Of a DNA stretch of 64,000 nt, positions 30,355 through 41,040 are shown in pieces. Each line of letters starts with the position of its first letter. The stretch's first letter is position 1. Made by a program: the position numbers and the translations under genes. The notes under the pieces were generated by a model. The model saw only the letters and a program-made list of their open reading frames with translations. It had not been told where the DNA came from and did not search any database. Origin of the DNA: Symsagittifera roscoffensis (lineage: Eukaryota > Xenacoelomorpha > Acoela > Convolutidae); the NCBI RefSeq assembly GCF_963678635.1, contig NC_087064.1, forward strand, positions 12,617,989 to 12,681,988. Reading direction: 5' to 3'.

Positions 30355-32081
30355 TCACCTCGTGTTCTTCGCCTTCGAGGCACCAGACCCAGATATATTT
30401 GACAATGTGATCTGTTTCAATAGTGCCTCTTCACCATCGGAGCTGATCACAATCTCCTCCCAAGCCTTCAGCTGTTCATAGGATCGCATCCACTCGCTTT
30501 GCTCCTGCAATCTCTTCGCGTGATTGGGTAAACTCCTCACCTTTGACTCTCGGTTCAAACAGAAGGAATTGTGAAGACTCAGGCTTACATTATTCGCCAG
30601 GTCTTCCTCTAGTATCGACTCCCTCGCTCTGGTGTTGTTTCTGGATACTCTACCAACTCTTTTCCACCCCGTCGTGATCGCATTTCGATGGGTCAGCAGA
30701 GGTCTCTTGAAGGCCTCCGGTCCTATCTCGGCCTGGAACTGTCGATATTCCTTTTGATGTTTCCTCATATGATTCTTCGTTACCATGTATAACCAGGACG
30801 TTAACGTCGCGGGAAACCAAGGAAAGAACCTTAAGCGGCTCCATACGTGTCTTATTTCCATTGGTATGGCAAACACCTTGCATGTAGTCTCAAACAACTC
30901 AAGTCTCCTGCTGTAATCTATCGCGTAAATCGACTCTGCCGTTGGCGTCTTCGATTCCCGATACTTTGCTACATTTTCTTCAATCCATCGTAGGGCCACC
31001 ATCGTGCTCACCACCAAGATGGTCACCTTTTGCTGATGATCGGGAAGTCCCAACGACTTGATTTCCTCCACATCCCAGATCAGGCAGAGATTCGCGTGGT
31101 CCGGGTACCACACTGTTTGCGCCAGACAGTGGCATGGACAATCTCCATGTGTGAGGTCGATACTCCTAAGATTGCGCTCTCCCGAGGCTTCTAGGAGAGG
31201 CTCAAGTTCCATCATTTTCTCGTGTATCGCGTCGATCTCTTCCAGGTTTGGGGCACCAACCATAGGTTTCCCGATCACGTTTTGTCTCTCGTGGTCACTT
31301 GTGTTTTCACCTTCCAAACCCAGAAGTTCTTCCCCCCCCCCCAGATTTCACTCAAGTCGTCCCTCTGTTCTTTCGGCACTGTCCCTCGGATTTTCCTCAA
31401 CAGCTTGTGTGAGTGATGCGACATCCGAGCCAGTCTTACGCATTTGGGCACTGAGAAGGCTTTGTCTATCAATACCCTTTGGCTGGATACTTCCACCATC
31501 GCCATGTGTAATGGATAGTGGCTGCCACATAGGTTGGCCATCACTGACCCCACTAAGGACTTCGCATTCAGTGGCAGACCATAGGCTTCGCTCATGGGAA
31601 ATCCCGTTTCCGCTTCAAGTCCAACCTTCCAGCTCTTGATGTGTTTCTGGTTCACTTGCAACACCCCGGGCCATGACTCCACGCTCAACGCGGTCCCCAA
31701 GTGGTGTTCTGACTCTAGCCTCTCCAGTGACTGGAGACTGCACATTCTTGAGAAGAATCCCAGAGCTGTTGCTAGGTTCACAGTGGTACTCGCGTAACAC
31801 TCAGCCACTATCTGTATTTCACTCTTCTCCCTTTCGGTAATGTCTTCAAACCAGGTGACTAGGTCTTCTTTCTGGAAGGACTGTATCCTGACGCATGACC
31901 GTCCATCGCAGGTGTGCTCGCCATTTCCACACGTCGAATCGAGACAACTGCCCGGCTCCATTTTCTTCACCGACCCCAGTCTACTCGTCACTTCACTTGA
32001 CTCCTTTACCTGAGGCAGGATCAGTCTATGCACTATACTCAATGTCGCCAGGTCTTCATCCTCTGCTGGTGCTAGTCTCAC
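30355..32081 (-). pseudogene. Family M second protein, C-terminal region
   Basis: Two frames (31275-32081 and 30355-31317) form one coding stretch broken at a run of 11 C (31332-31342). The first has AFSVPKCVRLARM, the second DCPCHCLAQTVWYPDHANLC, ILVVSTMVALRWIEENV, and a basic tail with HNSFCLNRESKV. All these segments have clear counterparts in copy 2 (48913-50121), for example AFSVPKCVRLTRM and LPCHCLLQTWWYPK. The conserved Cys-His-Cys cluster could bind metal. I recognise no named domain. Conservation between diverged copies suggests the region was once under selection in the element. Confidence 0.6.
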
Positions 32082-32096
32082 TCGCTCCGTGACTTC

Positions 32097-33159
32097 CTAA
32101 ATCAGGCTCGCATGGGGATGTGGACACCAGGAGGGCCTCAACAATTTCCACACCACTCCCAGATTCGTGACCAACATGCCATTCCCGTTACCCATCTTCA
32201 GTTCGACTCTTTTACTTGAGCGCGGCACACTTTTTACTTCTGGTGTCTTCTCGAGAATCAAACCTAAGCTAGGTCTCTCTCTCTCTACAGCGTCTATCTC
32301 CACTATCTTCTCTGTCCAGAACTTCAGCAACTCCGCCACCTCGTAGTTTCTGTGAGCGCCTCCGGCTTCCGAGTCCAGGAAAGGGTTGTATGCCATCCCC
32401 AGCACTCCAGACACATACTGGTACTCTCCCTTTTTGTTGGGTTTCAAGTACTCTCCTGACGAGGCCAAGTTACGGTGTACGTCGTGTTTCTCCTCGAACT
32501 TCTTGTTGTAGAATCTCCGTGTCTCATCTAACTTCCTGTGGTTCTCTAGAGACTGCCTGGAACCATCCTCCTTTTCTACCCCCAGTACTCTGGTATACGT
32601 TCTGAGACTCTCCTTTCCACCGTCTTGCTTCCGATTGCTCTTTGGTGACATGCCAGGATGGTACTATCAGTCATCATCGACATTATCCACCTCAAGAAAC
32701 AAGCAGCATCTTTCCTCCTTGCCAGACTCAAGCCTGAGTTATCCCTAGCAACATGTTGCATCAGCTCTTGATACAACTCTAGATTCTTGCCTCCCAATTT
32801 CAACTTATCATACGATGTCAGTGTCTCTAACTCTATTCCCACCAGGCTCCACGCGAACATCAGTTTCCTGCGGTTCTAATGAAGGGATTCGCCATCAACG
32901 GCGATGCCGATGAGGATGTTCTCATCGCTTCTTCAAAATGATCCCTCAACAAATTCTGCCAAGTTCTCTTCAGTTGGCTCCCCAATTCCAATTTGTTGAT
33001 ATCAGTCCTCTGCTGGGTCGCCCAGTTGCGTCGTTTGCGTGGCACTCCACTGTCGAGCTTCTTTAGGCAATCTTCCAATTCTTTCAATGTTTCCAGAGCC
33101 ACCCACCATGGTCGGGAGGTGTTCCTCGTTTTATTCTTCTCAAGAGGATCGCTAGTCAC
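32097..33159 (-). pseudogene. Family M second protein, central-distal pieces
   Basis: Three overlapping minus-strand frames (32860-33159, 32576-32860, 32097-32651) in three phases together read as one continuous protein segment with frame changes near 32860 and 32600. Composition is charged and helical (MTSDPLEKNKTRN..., LKKLDSGVPRKRRNWATQQ). No domain is recognised, and this part is deleted in copy 2, so there is no second copy to compare. Confidence 0.5.
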
Positions 33160-33216
33160 TTGCTTCCCAGTGGCCTGATGTTCATTTGAGACCCATTCTT
33201 TGCCAACGTCGACTTC

Positions 33217-34466
33217 TCATGTCTGCCCGCTCGTCGAACCTCGTTTCATTTTTGTCCTCTGAGGCTTGGAGTCTTCTTCCGTTGTCGAGCTGGTGGAGAT
33301 CTCCATCTCCCTTTCTACCTCGAGCAGTTTCCTTGGTTCGTAGCTACTCTTGTAGGCTGCTGTCTTCCATCGTGCCAGAACCATGGGGGCCATCTCTATC
33401 AAGTTTTTCTCCGAAACCGCATCCGCTGAAGGGCTACCCAATCCCTCCACCTCTCTCTTCCTCTTGCGAGACCTCACGTCTTTACTTGGGGGCGTTGCCG
33501 TTATCATCACGGATTCGACTTCTTTGTCTCCATACAACCCTTCCAACTCTTGCCTCCCCTCTGCTCGAGCCTTAAGGATATTAGTACTTTTAATTATATT
33601 ACTAGTTTCGACATTCTCCCCCCTTACACTTTCAATTATTTTATTGTCAGTTTTTTGTTTCAGAGTGGAGCTGTCTTTACATTCGTCCTCTTTGGTCTTC
33701 CGTGATGCCTTTCTCAACTCGACCATCTTGCTCAGCAGTTCTCCTCTAGCTTTCTCCTCCAGACCTGTCCCCATCAAGACAGGCTCTCCAAACTTCACCA
33801 CCGTGTCCCACAGCTCTTCCTTGAAATCATCCAATGTGATCTCGTCATTCACTTCTCGATTGAAATCGCTCAAGAATTCTCGCCAAGCGTCTTCATCAGA
33901 GTGCCTAGGAACGCATCCCTGTTTCCCTCGAAGGTCTTCTTCTCCCTTCCTTCTGCGCTCAGGAAAATCATTCTCATATTAGGAGTCTCGCTCGTCAATG
34001 GTAACTCTAGATTCTTGCGGGGAGATGAGGTCAGCGGTGGCGTGGCAGTGTCTGCCCAATTTTCTCCGCTCAGATCCTTCAACAGTTCTTGAGTGGTGAA
34101 TTCCTCCTCTGATGGTTTTGGCTCCGGTGTGTTTCCCACTTCCATATCCTCTCCTGCCTCGCTGAGAGTCTCGTCCATGCTTTCCTCTGCTGATTCTACT
34201 CCTCTTCTCTCAAGAATCCTCCTGAATCGATCTTCTACAGGGCCGCTCCTTTTATCCCCAGGGGTGCCCACCGATAGGGGTGACGGTGTCGTCGGACCCG
34301 TTTTCTTGTACTCTGTAAGAGCCACATACAATGGGCTTGCTGCATCCAGCTCCTTCCCCTCCTGTCTCATCTCCACTTGCTCCAGTCCATAAGGTTCCCG
34401 GTATCTAAGGTGCCCGGTCTCATCTCCACTTGCTCCAGCCCATAAGGTGCCCGGTCTCATCTCCAC
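33217..34466 (-). pseudogene. Family M second protein, acidic disordered region
   Basis: Frames 33870-34466 and 33217-33873 abut with a frame change near 33870. The sequence is rich in Glu, Ser, Thr and Pro and lacks hydrophobic spacing, so it is probably a disordered linker. Its 5' end carries a short tandem duplication, giving repeated GLEQVEMR and GHLRYREPYG-like segments (about 34366-34492 in the DNA). It is absent from copy 2. Confidence 0.5.
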
Positions 34467-34492
34467 TTGCTCCAGTCCATAAGGTGCCCGGC
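34366..34492. repeat. Tandem repeat inside the family M second gene
   Basis: Three near-identical copies of a CTCATCTCCACTTGCTCCAG...CATAAGGTGCCCGG unit, about 40-46 bases each, expand the coding sequence. Confidence 0.75.
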
Positions 34493-35341
34493 AAACATCA
34501 TCTCATCCCCTTTCAGTGGAATGTGTCCTTCCTCCACGATCATCCTGCCATCATCCCACACCGGCAACATGTTCTCCAGACTTGCCCGCTCAAGTTTTCT
34601 CAAGACTTCTCGCACCTCGAATTTCGGGGGCATCGAGCCTCTCATTTTCTTGGCTTGAGTCGTCCATGAATTTATTTTTGTATCGCTAGTGTGAAAATAA
34701 ATTGCTGCAGTGTAGCCGATGAACAGGGGATCCCAGCCATCGATGAACTCCCTCTGTTGTTCTTCGGTCGCTGCTCTCGCGAACAGGGACGGGACCACCA
34801 GGGAGCCGTTCATCCCCAGGGTCATTCTCCTCACTGTTTGGAACTCTGGAATACTCGTTGGTAGTACCTCCTTCTCCAATATTGCCTCTAGCTCCCTTTT
34901 CACCAACTCGAAGCTTTTCTTCCATGCGGGAATTCTCAAGACCTCTTGTCCACTCGCCGTCAGGGGATTTAGGTTCCAGAACTTGGGGTAGGTTTCGATG
35001 GGGCCTTCGCGTTTACCTCCCATCCTACACTACAGTTGTCCTCGGAAACTGTATATCATCAACTCCGGATCCTTCACTTTTCCGAAGAGCACCGTGTTGC
35101 TCATTTGTGCCCTCAGCACCTCTTGTTGACACCAATTGAGTGTCGTCCCATCCAGTATACTTATGAGGCTCAAGTGTGTCACTGAGTAGCGATAAGCTGT
35201 CACCAGAGGTTCTGGAAACGCATACGCAACATAAATGCAGGTTACGATCTCCTCTAGCCCCCGGATTATCGCCATGGGTCCGATCTCATAGCCAGGCACA
35301 GGTCTGTCAACAGAGGCATGCCTCCATTCACTTTCTTCCAT
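34457..35341 (-). pseudogene. Family M second protein, segment after the degenerate SGNH region
   Basis: Frames 35030-35341 and 34457-35023 are in the same phase, separated by one in-frame stop at 35030-35032. They continue the 585-residue frame after a shift near 35290. Recognisable features are only hydrophobic helices (IVTCIYVAYAFPEPLVTAY) and a WDPLFIGYTAAIYF segment. No domain is recognised, and it is absent from copy 2. Confidence 0.5.
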
Positions 35342-37335
35342 TCGTCTCGCGTCTTTGGGCTCTTTTCTTCACCAGTCAGGTGTCGGTTCTGCATCAGGAG
35401 GTACTGCACTAGCAGCGTCTTCAGCCCGGCAGCACACTTGTACGAATAGGTGTCAATGCTCGAGTGGGTTCCTCCCATCGTCAGGGGCTCCCCATATTTC
35501 ATTAGCCGATGAAATGACACCAGTTCCCCATGGGTTAAAAGCACCAATGTCAAATATTCATCAACTCGGAGTGTTTCCACACCCCGACTGAACATGTACG
35601 CTGGGCCCATATTGAATAGGTACCTCTGGTAAACCAGGTACAGTGCCAACAACAGACTGATAGGCATGTTCAGAATTTCCTGTATAAAGGCTCCAAAGAT
35701 AGTCTCTTTTGCACTGAACACTCCAGCCATGAACTCCTTCCCCCAACAAGGACTCAAGAACTCAAGAATCTCGTGATCCCTCCTCGTCTTCAGCTCACCC
35801 CTTGCGTGCTCCCTCCAGAATCCTCCAATCGTGACCTCGTTGGCCGCTGTGACGAACCTGGCCACCGTCATTTCCCTTTTCTCGGCCACTTCCAGCTGCC
35901 CCTCAAGAAAATCCCAGATTTGCTTCACAAGAGGTGGAGCATCCTCTCTCGTCTTCTCCGTAGCGTTTTCCAATCTTGGTGTCAGGAAGGGCCATCTGCC
36001 TCTCTCTTGTGTCAGTCGATACACCATCGACTCCAGTTGCTTCTCTGTTGCGGCCACATTCTTCCTTTCATTGCTCGGTCCTCTAGACTTACTGGTGGAG
36101 CTCGTGATGGTTAAATCCATGCTTCGAAACCACAGGCTGGCCGTCAGGTGAGTAACTACTGGATGATCATCTCTTATAGCCGGACTGAGCTTGAGTTGCC
36201 TGGCGAAGTTTGATATCTCCAGCAAGAGGACTTCGTCCAATACAATGAGGATATCTGCCAACTCGTAGAAACCCCTCAACGCGTGGGACACATCCGCCCA
36301 CGCCGCCGCCAGTTCTGACTTGCGAAGTCTCAAGTTTTTCGGTTCCAACTCCCGATTGGGAGCTGCCATCAGGATACGCCACGCATTCCCTTCCGCTATC
36401 AAATTCAAGACCGCGTATACAAATTGCAGAGCGGGAGGCATGCTCGCGTACCCGGGGGACGTTGTGAACACTACTTTTGTCTTGGAGCCAAATCGTGAGG
36501 CAAAATTCTCTTGTACCTCGTTCATCGCTGCAAACAACGTCTGGATAGCTTCCCAGACTCTCTTCGGCGCTGGTTCATCACTCTTGAGCTTCTCAAGAAA
36601 CCCTGTTGCATTCAAGTGATCATTCATTCCCGCAAACAGTAGTAGCTCGGGCTCACAAGGCATCTCCGATTTTATTGCTACCACCAAGGTTAACATCTGG
36701 TTTAGCTCCGCTCCCGGTCGTGAGTATATCATAGTTTCCGGCCAAAACAACTTGGGAGACGTTCCCTCAAAATGGGATCCCGCTATGATGACCACCCTCG
36801 CAGCGGCTGGATCTGCCCTGTCATACGCTGCCAAGGTCTTGGCCAACTGGGTCTTCCCGCAGAATTTTGCGTATCTAGGGTCGTCTGCCAATCTCTTACC
36901 CTCATAAGCGGCGTCCGGCAGTTCCATCTCCTTTGGGTCTAACAGTTTGTCCACTACCCTCAACTGTGCTGGAGTTGCCAACCTAATTCTGGCAATGCTT
37001 GTTCGATGCTTGGGAGGCTCCACAGCAACTTGAGAGGCCTATAATTGATGGGTCCCATGACCGATTTCGTGGGAATCCCAGTCAGATCCGCTGTCTCCAT
37101 TATTTTTTGCTCTTGAGAAATGCGTCTCGTGAGCCTTCAGCCAGTCCACGCACTGGTGTCTACCCAAGTCTTCATGTGACACCCGCTCAAGACCCAAAGC
37201 TTCCGCCAAATCTTGCCTGCACTCCAGATCTTCCAAGTCCAGCTCTTTCACCTTCTCCACATATCTCGACCTACTGGTCTCCGCTGGCCTCTCCAGTTTT
37301 TTGCTCTCCACCACCACCACCGAGGATATTACCAA
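35266..37335 (-). pseudogene. Family M second protein, degenerate SGNH-like domain
   Basis: A 98-residue frame (37039-37335) and a 585-residue frame (35266-37023) are in one phase, separated by a single TAG at 37039-37041. In the 585-residue part, residues about 75-300 look like a second SGNH-hydrolase fold. VVIIAGSHFEG sits where block I (G-D-S) should be, RPGAELNQM where block II is, LLLFAGMNDHL matches block III (G-x-N-D), and RDDHPVVTHL could be block V. The block I Ser is displaced, so the domain may be catalytically dead. The C-terminal 250 residues have hydrophobic helices (PISLLLALYLVYQRYLF) of unknown role. It is the longest undamaged part of this gene and is entirely missing from copy 2. 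Confidence 0.55.
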
Positions 37336-37587
37336 ACCTGAGGAGTCGATGACGTTGCCTCCTCGGCCTCCATGGGTGCTGCGCCTGGCAACCTGGTTCG
37401 GCTGCTCCTCGAGCTGTCTCTAGAATCGGCCGTCGCTCCCAGGCGACTGGATAGAGCTCTCGGGTTGAAGAAAGGTGGATTTGGGGGTGGCCCGAACGTG
37501 ACTTGGGCCGTCTCTAGCAACTCTGCCTCCAACGCGCTTATGTGTCTTTGGAAGACACCATTTAACCACTCTACTCCCCTGGGCCTG

Positions 37588-38091
37588 TCAAAGTGAATCC
37601 GTCAAATATGCATCGTCGGGGAAAGCAGATCGCTCCATCTGCTCGGCTACGTCCAGTAGTCCAACGGGGAGGACGCTCCTTTGGTGTATCTGCCTGATTA
37701 TTTCATTCAGGTTTCGCACCTTCGTGTTCATCTCTATCGCATGTTGATCCGCCTTCATGTTGTAAGGAATGGCGCACACCGTGAGAATGGCAGGATCCAT
37801 TTGAATCCGCAATTTCTCAAGGATGCAGCTCATCTTGTCATGTAGCCTCGTCACCTTCCTGGCCTCCCCCCTAGACACGTCATTCGTCCCGACCATCAGA
37901 GTTACCGTGTATACTCTTGCCATCCCTAGCATCTCAAGTGTTGCCAACATCTGTGGCGTCGCAGCTCCAGCGAAACTCAAGATCCCCGTTTGCCAATGTG
38001 ATTGAATCCGGGTCAGCACCCGCAGCAAGCTGTCCCCTACGATCAGGTGGACCGCCCCCTGTGGCACACGTGGCTGCGTGAGGTATTCCAC
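37588..38091 (-). pseudogene. Family M SGNH (GDSL-type) hydrolase domain, copy 1
   Basis: This 167-residue frame has block I IVGDSLLRVL (Ser nucleophile), block II around FAGAATPQML (Gly) and block III LMVGTNDVSRG (Asn). The block V motif with the catalytic His, IHFD, is present about 15 bases beyond but in another frame, so a single-base deletion next to the Asp codon near 37600 separates it. The domain is in frame with the upstream coiled-coil region after a TGA at 38140-38142. SGNH hydrolases cleave esters; esterase domains are known in some non-LTR (CR1-like) retrotransposons. Copy 2 at 50219-50857 has the complete motif set. Confidence 0.75.
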
Positions 38092-38139
38092 CCAAGCCGC
38101 GTCATGGAAGAAATCCCTCCTGACTCTCTGTGCCGTGCT

Positions 38140-39279
38140 TCAATCCATACGATTGTGCCTGTGGTATCTGCCTTCTGTGTTCTTCTTGTAACTTGAGATC
38201 ACCACACTCCTGATAGGTTGCTCCCTCCACGTCGAGGGTAGCTCCACTCTTGCTGGACTCTCACGACTCCTTAGCTGTAGCCTCTCGTTCAATTCTCTCA
38301 GTCGTGACGAGCTACCGCTCACCTGACTAATATTCGGGGTTGAACTTGGGTTATACCCAGGCAGCGCGAAGTCCATCAATGGGCGTATTGTTTGTGTCTC
38401 TAGGCCACGCAGGGAGGACGTTGATTCAGTTGGTATCCACACCTCCAACCCCTCATTCATATGCTCTTGAGCCGCGCGGTCAAGGTTAAATCGTCCCATC
38501 GATCTGGGAGCTTTGTCCACCTCCATACGCGACTCTGGCCTTGAGCCAGTAACCATTCGCTCCTTGGGTCTAGCCCCTTTCTGCATATCGAGCTCGCGTT
38601 GTCGTTGCTGGATTCTCTCAAGCTCCGAATTCAGCTGCTCACAATTCGCGGCATTCTCTCACACTCTTTGTGCTTGTAGATGCTCAGCTTTCAGCATATC
38701 CAGTTCCCTCCGCGCTTGGTCCTTTTCAACGACCGCTTGATCCCTCTCCAGTTTTGCCTGATCTCTCTCAAGCTTCGCTTAATCCCGGTCGAGGTTCGCC
38801 TTGTTCCTCTCCCGCTGAGTCCTCTCAAGCTCTCTCTTCATAGTACTGAGGTCCGGATACGCTTCCCCCGTTTGTTGCGCTCGCGACATTGATGGCATCT
38901 TACTCGTGCTCTGGCCTGTAGATCTGGCTGATAATCTCATCGGTAATGGGAACTCCCCTGCGCCATACTCGGTGTTGTTGCTCAAGCCAGGGTTCCTTGC
39001 CAAGTCAAATCCCCTTATACTTCCATCCACATTCCAGGACAGCCATCTGGTTTGCTCTTGGTTGGATATTCCATCAGTGGTGTAGCCGACCATTAGAACC
39101 GCTTCTGTTGCAGACTCCCGGCATTCGCCCTGTTCTTCCAATTGGAGGATGGCGTTCAGCATCACCGCCATTCTCTCATCCACTTGAGTGTAATCCAGGT
39201 CGCTCAGGCGTCTGTACAACTCATCAAGAGTTGGCCTTTTCACAGCCGATGGCATGGATTTCCAGAATCGATCTGCCAT
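38140..39279 (-). pseudogene. Family M second protein, N-terminal and coiled-coil region, copy 1
   Basis: The ATG at 39277-39279 starts a frame that runs in one phase to the SGNH domain but is broken by TAA 38779-38781, TGA 38659-38661 and TGA 38140-38142. The first about 100 residues (DELYRRLSDLDY...LNAILQLEE...TEAVLMVGY) align with the intact copy 2 version (DAIYRRLIDRDF...LTALINILG...TEVLLMAAY). Then follows a heptad-rich coiled coil with repeated LERDQAK units. The stops fit C-to-T changes of CAA and CGA codons. It is probably the real start of the second gene. Confidence 0.65.
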
Positions 39280-39793
39280 TTCCGTAACTTCTAGATGATC
39301 CTGAGTATTAGCAACTTGTGAATTAACTTAGCAACTTGAGTATTACCTTAGCAACTTGAGTATTACCTTAGCAACTTGAGTATTACCTTCTTGAAGCGTT
39401 GTTCAACTTGCGTGTTCGTTCGAGGACTTCCTTTCTTTCAATTGAATGTAGTTGGGTAGTCAATTTGACTTTACCAAATCAATCTGAAAATAACACCCAA
39501 TTTTTAGACTAACAGGCTATGTTCCTGACCTAAAAACCCCCCTTGCCACTATAGTTAAAACCCTTTCCTTTTCGTCCTACTAGAATAGTTCAATTGGAAA
39601 TTTTAAAATTTTAAAAGTTCTAAAAGCATGCAGATTCATTTTATGTTTTAGCACCATCAATCATTTAAAATTTAATTGTCATGCCAATCACCTTTAAGAT
39701 CCTTTTACCTGTTTTGTACCCCAACACCTAACTCGAGATCCCTTCATACCCAACTCGAGACCCCATGTACCCGACTCAGGTGATGCTCAAGTA
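39280..39793. other. AT-rich spacer between the macro gene and the second gene
   Basis: About 500 bases of low GC lie between two GC-rich genes. It includes a tandem array of TTAGCAACTTGAGTATTACC units (about four copies, 39304-39390) just upstream of the second gene's ATG. Copy 2 has a comparable spacer (51926-52338) with different simple repeats (AACATAACAC). The spacer may hold a promoter, splice acceptor or ribosome-entry element for the second gene; none is identifiable with confidence. Confidence 0.4.
39304..39390. repeat. 20-base tandem repeats upstream of the second family M gene
   Basis: About four copies of TTAGCAACTTGAGTATTACC, the last two or three nearly exact. Confidence 0.8.
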
Positions 39794-40882
39794 TTATTTC
39801 TTGTGAAGATGTACCATTATCTCCGTTTCCGCGATGACCACGTGTAGGATAGCGTATAATTCCCTTGGGCTCAACTTGCCCCTGTTTGGGTCATAGACCG
39901 GCATTGAGACCTCCGTTATCCCTCTTTCAATCATGAAGTCTCGTAGTCTTGTTAGTGCCAACATCACGTGTTCAGGATCGATCATGTTCCTGTCACTGAC
40001 CCTCGTCACTAGGAAGCACAGGTATTTGCCCGGGACTTGTGCTACTGATGGTGGAAGCGCAGCCATTCCTCCCAGCCCCGGTCTCTGTCTAAATGGAAAC
40101 TCCACGTTCTGGTACTCTCTCTTGAAGTCGGCCTCCAGTCTTGATTTGAAACTCATGTCCGCCGTGATACAGATTGCGCTAGTCCTATCTGACAGAATGA
40201 AGTCACTATCCGTTATCAGGATGTTTTCCGAGTATTCGTTTGGTATTTCAAACTTCGTTTTGAAATTCCGTCCTATGGTAGGCTCAGCCTCCTCCCCATC
40301 CAGTTCCAGTCCGCTCGTTTCTCTCACTTCCCTGAGTTTCTTAATAATCAAATTTTTGGTGTGGGTAAGTCCTATCCCCACTCCCCGGACAAAAATATTT
40401 ATCGACGTCCCCGTCGATGATGCTGGGTCTGAATTGTCTGGCGGAATGTCAAGCGGCCTGTCTGTTGCCGTCCAGCCGAAAAGAGGACTCTCCGTTTTCA
40501 TGTGCTTTCCCGCTGATATGTCAACTTGTTGTATGCTTTGTCCTTCGTCGCTTCCGTTCTTGACATCGCGCATCCATTCTAATATCCTCAGGTTCGTATT
40601 CTCCCTCCTCTCTATCTCGCTCTGTTCCAAATCCGTCTCCCGCTCCGAAGTCGAGTAGTCTTCCTGTGAGTAGTGTTCATTATCATTGATGATTTGCCAT
40701 TCATCATCTGCCGCCAATTCGCCCACATCTAGTAGTTCTCTGCCTAGGTCGTCGGGCTGTATCTTATCAATCAGGAAATCGTCCCCGTACCTGTTGTACC
40801 TCATGCCTGTTCGTTTGCGATTGCCACTCCTTGTCCCCGCTGGTAGAAAAAGGAACATCCCCGCTGGTAGAAAAAGGAACAA
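39794..40882 (-). CDS. Macro-domain protein of family M, copy 1 (intact frame)
   Basis: The frame is open for 362 codons; the first ATG is at 40857 and another at about 40803. The N-terminal 120 residues are acidic. The C-terminal about 190 residues fit a macro domain (ADP-ribose binding, TARG1/OARD1-like pattern): ICITADMSFKSRLEADFKRE, then GLGGMAALPPSV, KYLCFLVTRVSDR, LTRLRDFMIERGITEVSMPV and a final strand ETEIMVHLHKK. The usual G-C-G-L-D loop of TARG1-like proteins is replaced by YDPNRGKLSP, so binding or catalysis may differ. A 24-base tandem duplication at 40833-40880 repeats MFLFLPAG. Copy 2 has the same protein directly after integrase, in the env position. Confidence 0.65.
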   Translation of the reverse strand: MFLFLPAGMFLFLPAGTRSGNRKRTGMRYNRYGDDFLIDKIQPDDLGRELLDVGELAADDEWQIINDNEHYSQEDYSTSERETDLEQSEIERRENTNLRILEWMRDVKNGSDEGQSIQQVDISAGKHMKTESPLFGWTATDRPLDIPPDNSDPASSTGTSINIFVRGVGIGLTHTKNLIIKKLREVRETSGLELDGEEAEPTIGRNFKTKFEIPNEYSENILITDSDFILSDRTSAICITADMSFKSRLEADFKREYQNVEFPFRQRPGLGGMAALPPSVAQVPGKYLCFLVTRVSDRNMIDPEHVMLALTRLRDFMIERGITEVSMPVYDPNRGKLSPRELYAILHVVIAETEIMVHLHKK

Positions 40883-41040
40883 AAACTATAAAACAAAAAA
40901 TACAGTGACTTTGATACCAGATTAGTTGGATCAAACCTTTATATTAATTAAATAGTATACCCATACTGTTTTATAAGACCGATCGTTTCGATCAATCTAG
41001 CAATCTAAACCATCAACAAGGTGCCCAAGTGGGGGGCGTT
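40883..41040. other. Junction between family M copy 1 and the plus-strand fragment
   Basis: This is AT-rich DNA. On the minus strand TGGTATCAAAGTCAC (about 40907-40921) resembles a primer binding site but is not preceded by CA. On the plus strand AAGTGGGGGGCGT just before 41041 resembles a polypurine tract. Confidence 0.3.

Larger units (their letters stand above)
28090..40882 (-). mobile_element. Family M retroelement copy 1: post-pol half with macro and SGNH genes
   Basis: This is minus-strand DNA of about 50% GC, unlike the AT-rich surroundings. From right to left it holds a macro-domain gene, an AT-rich spacer, a giant damaged second gene (39279 to 30355), and an LTR-like block. It lacks gag and pol. 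Comparison with copy 2 (46.4-58.4 kb), where homologous genes in the same order directly follow a gypsy pol, shows that this is the 3' half of the same type of element. The right side is cut where the plus-strand gag fragment begins. Stops and frameshifts are numerous, many explicable by C-to-T changes (CAA to TAA, CGA to TGA). Confidence 0.7.

Noticed and set aside
40907-40921. Primer-binding-site-like TGGTATCAAAGTCAC on the minus strand
   Set aside because: It is not preceded by CA and no LTR can be delimited to its right, so it may be chance.
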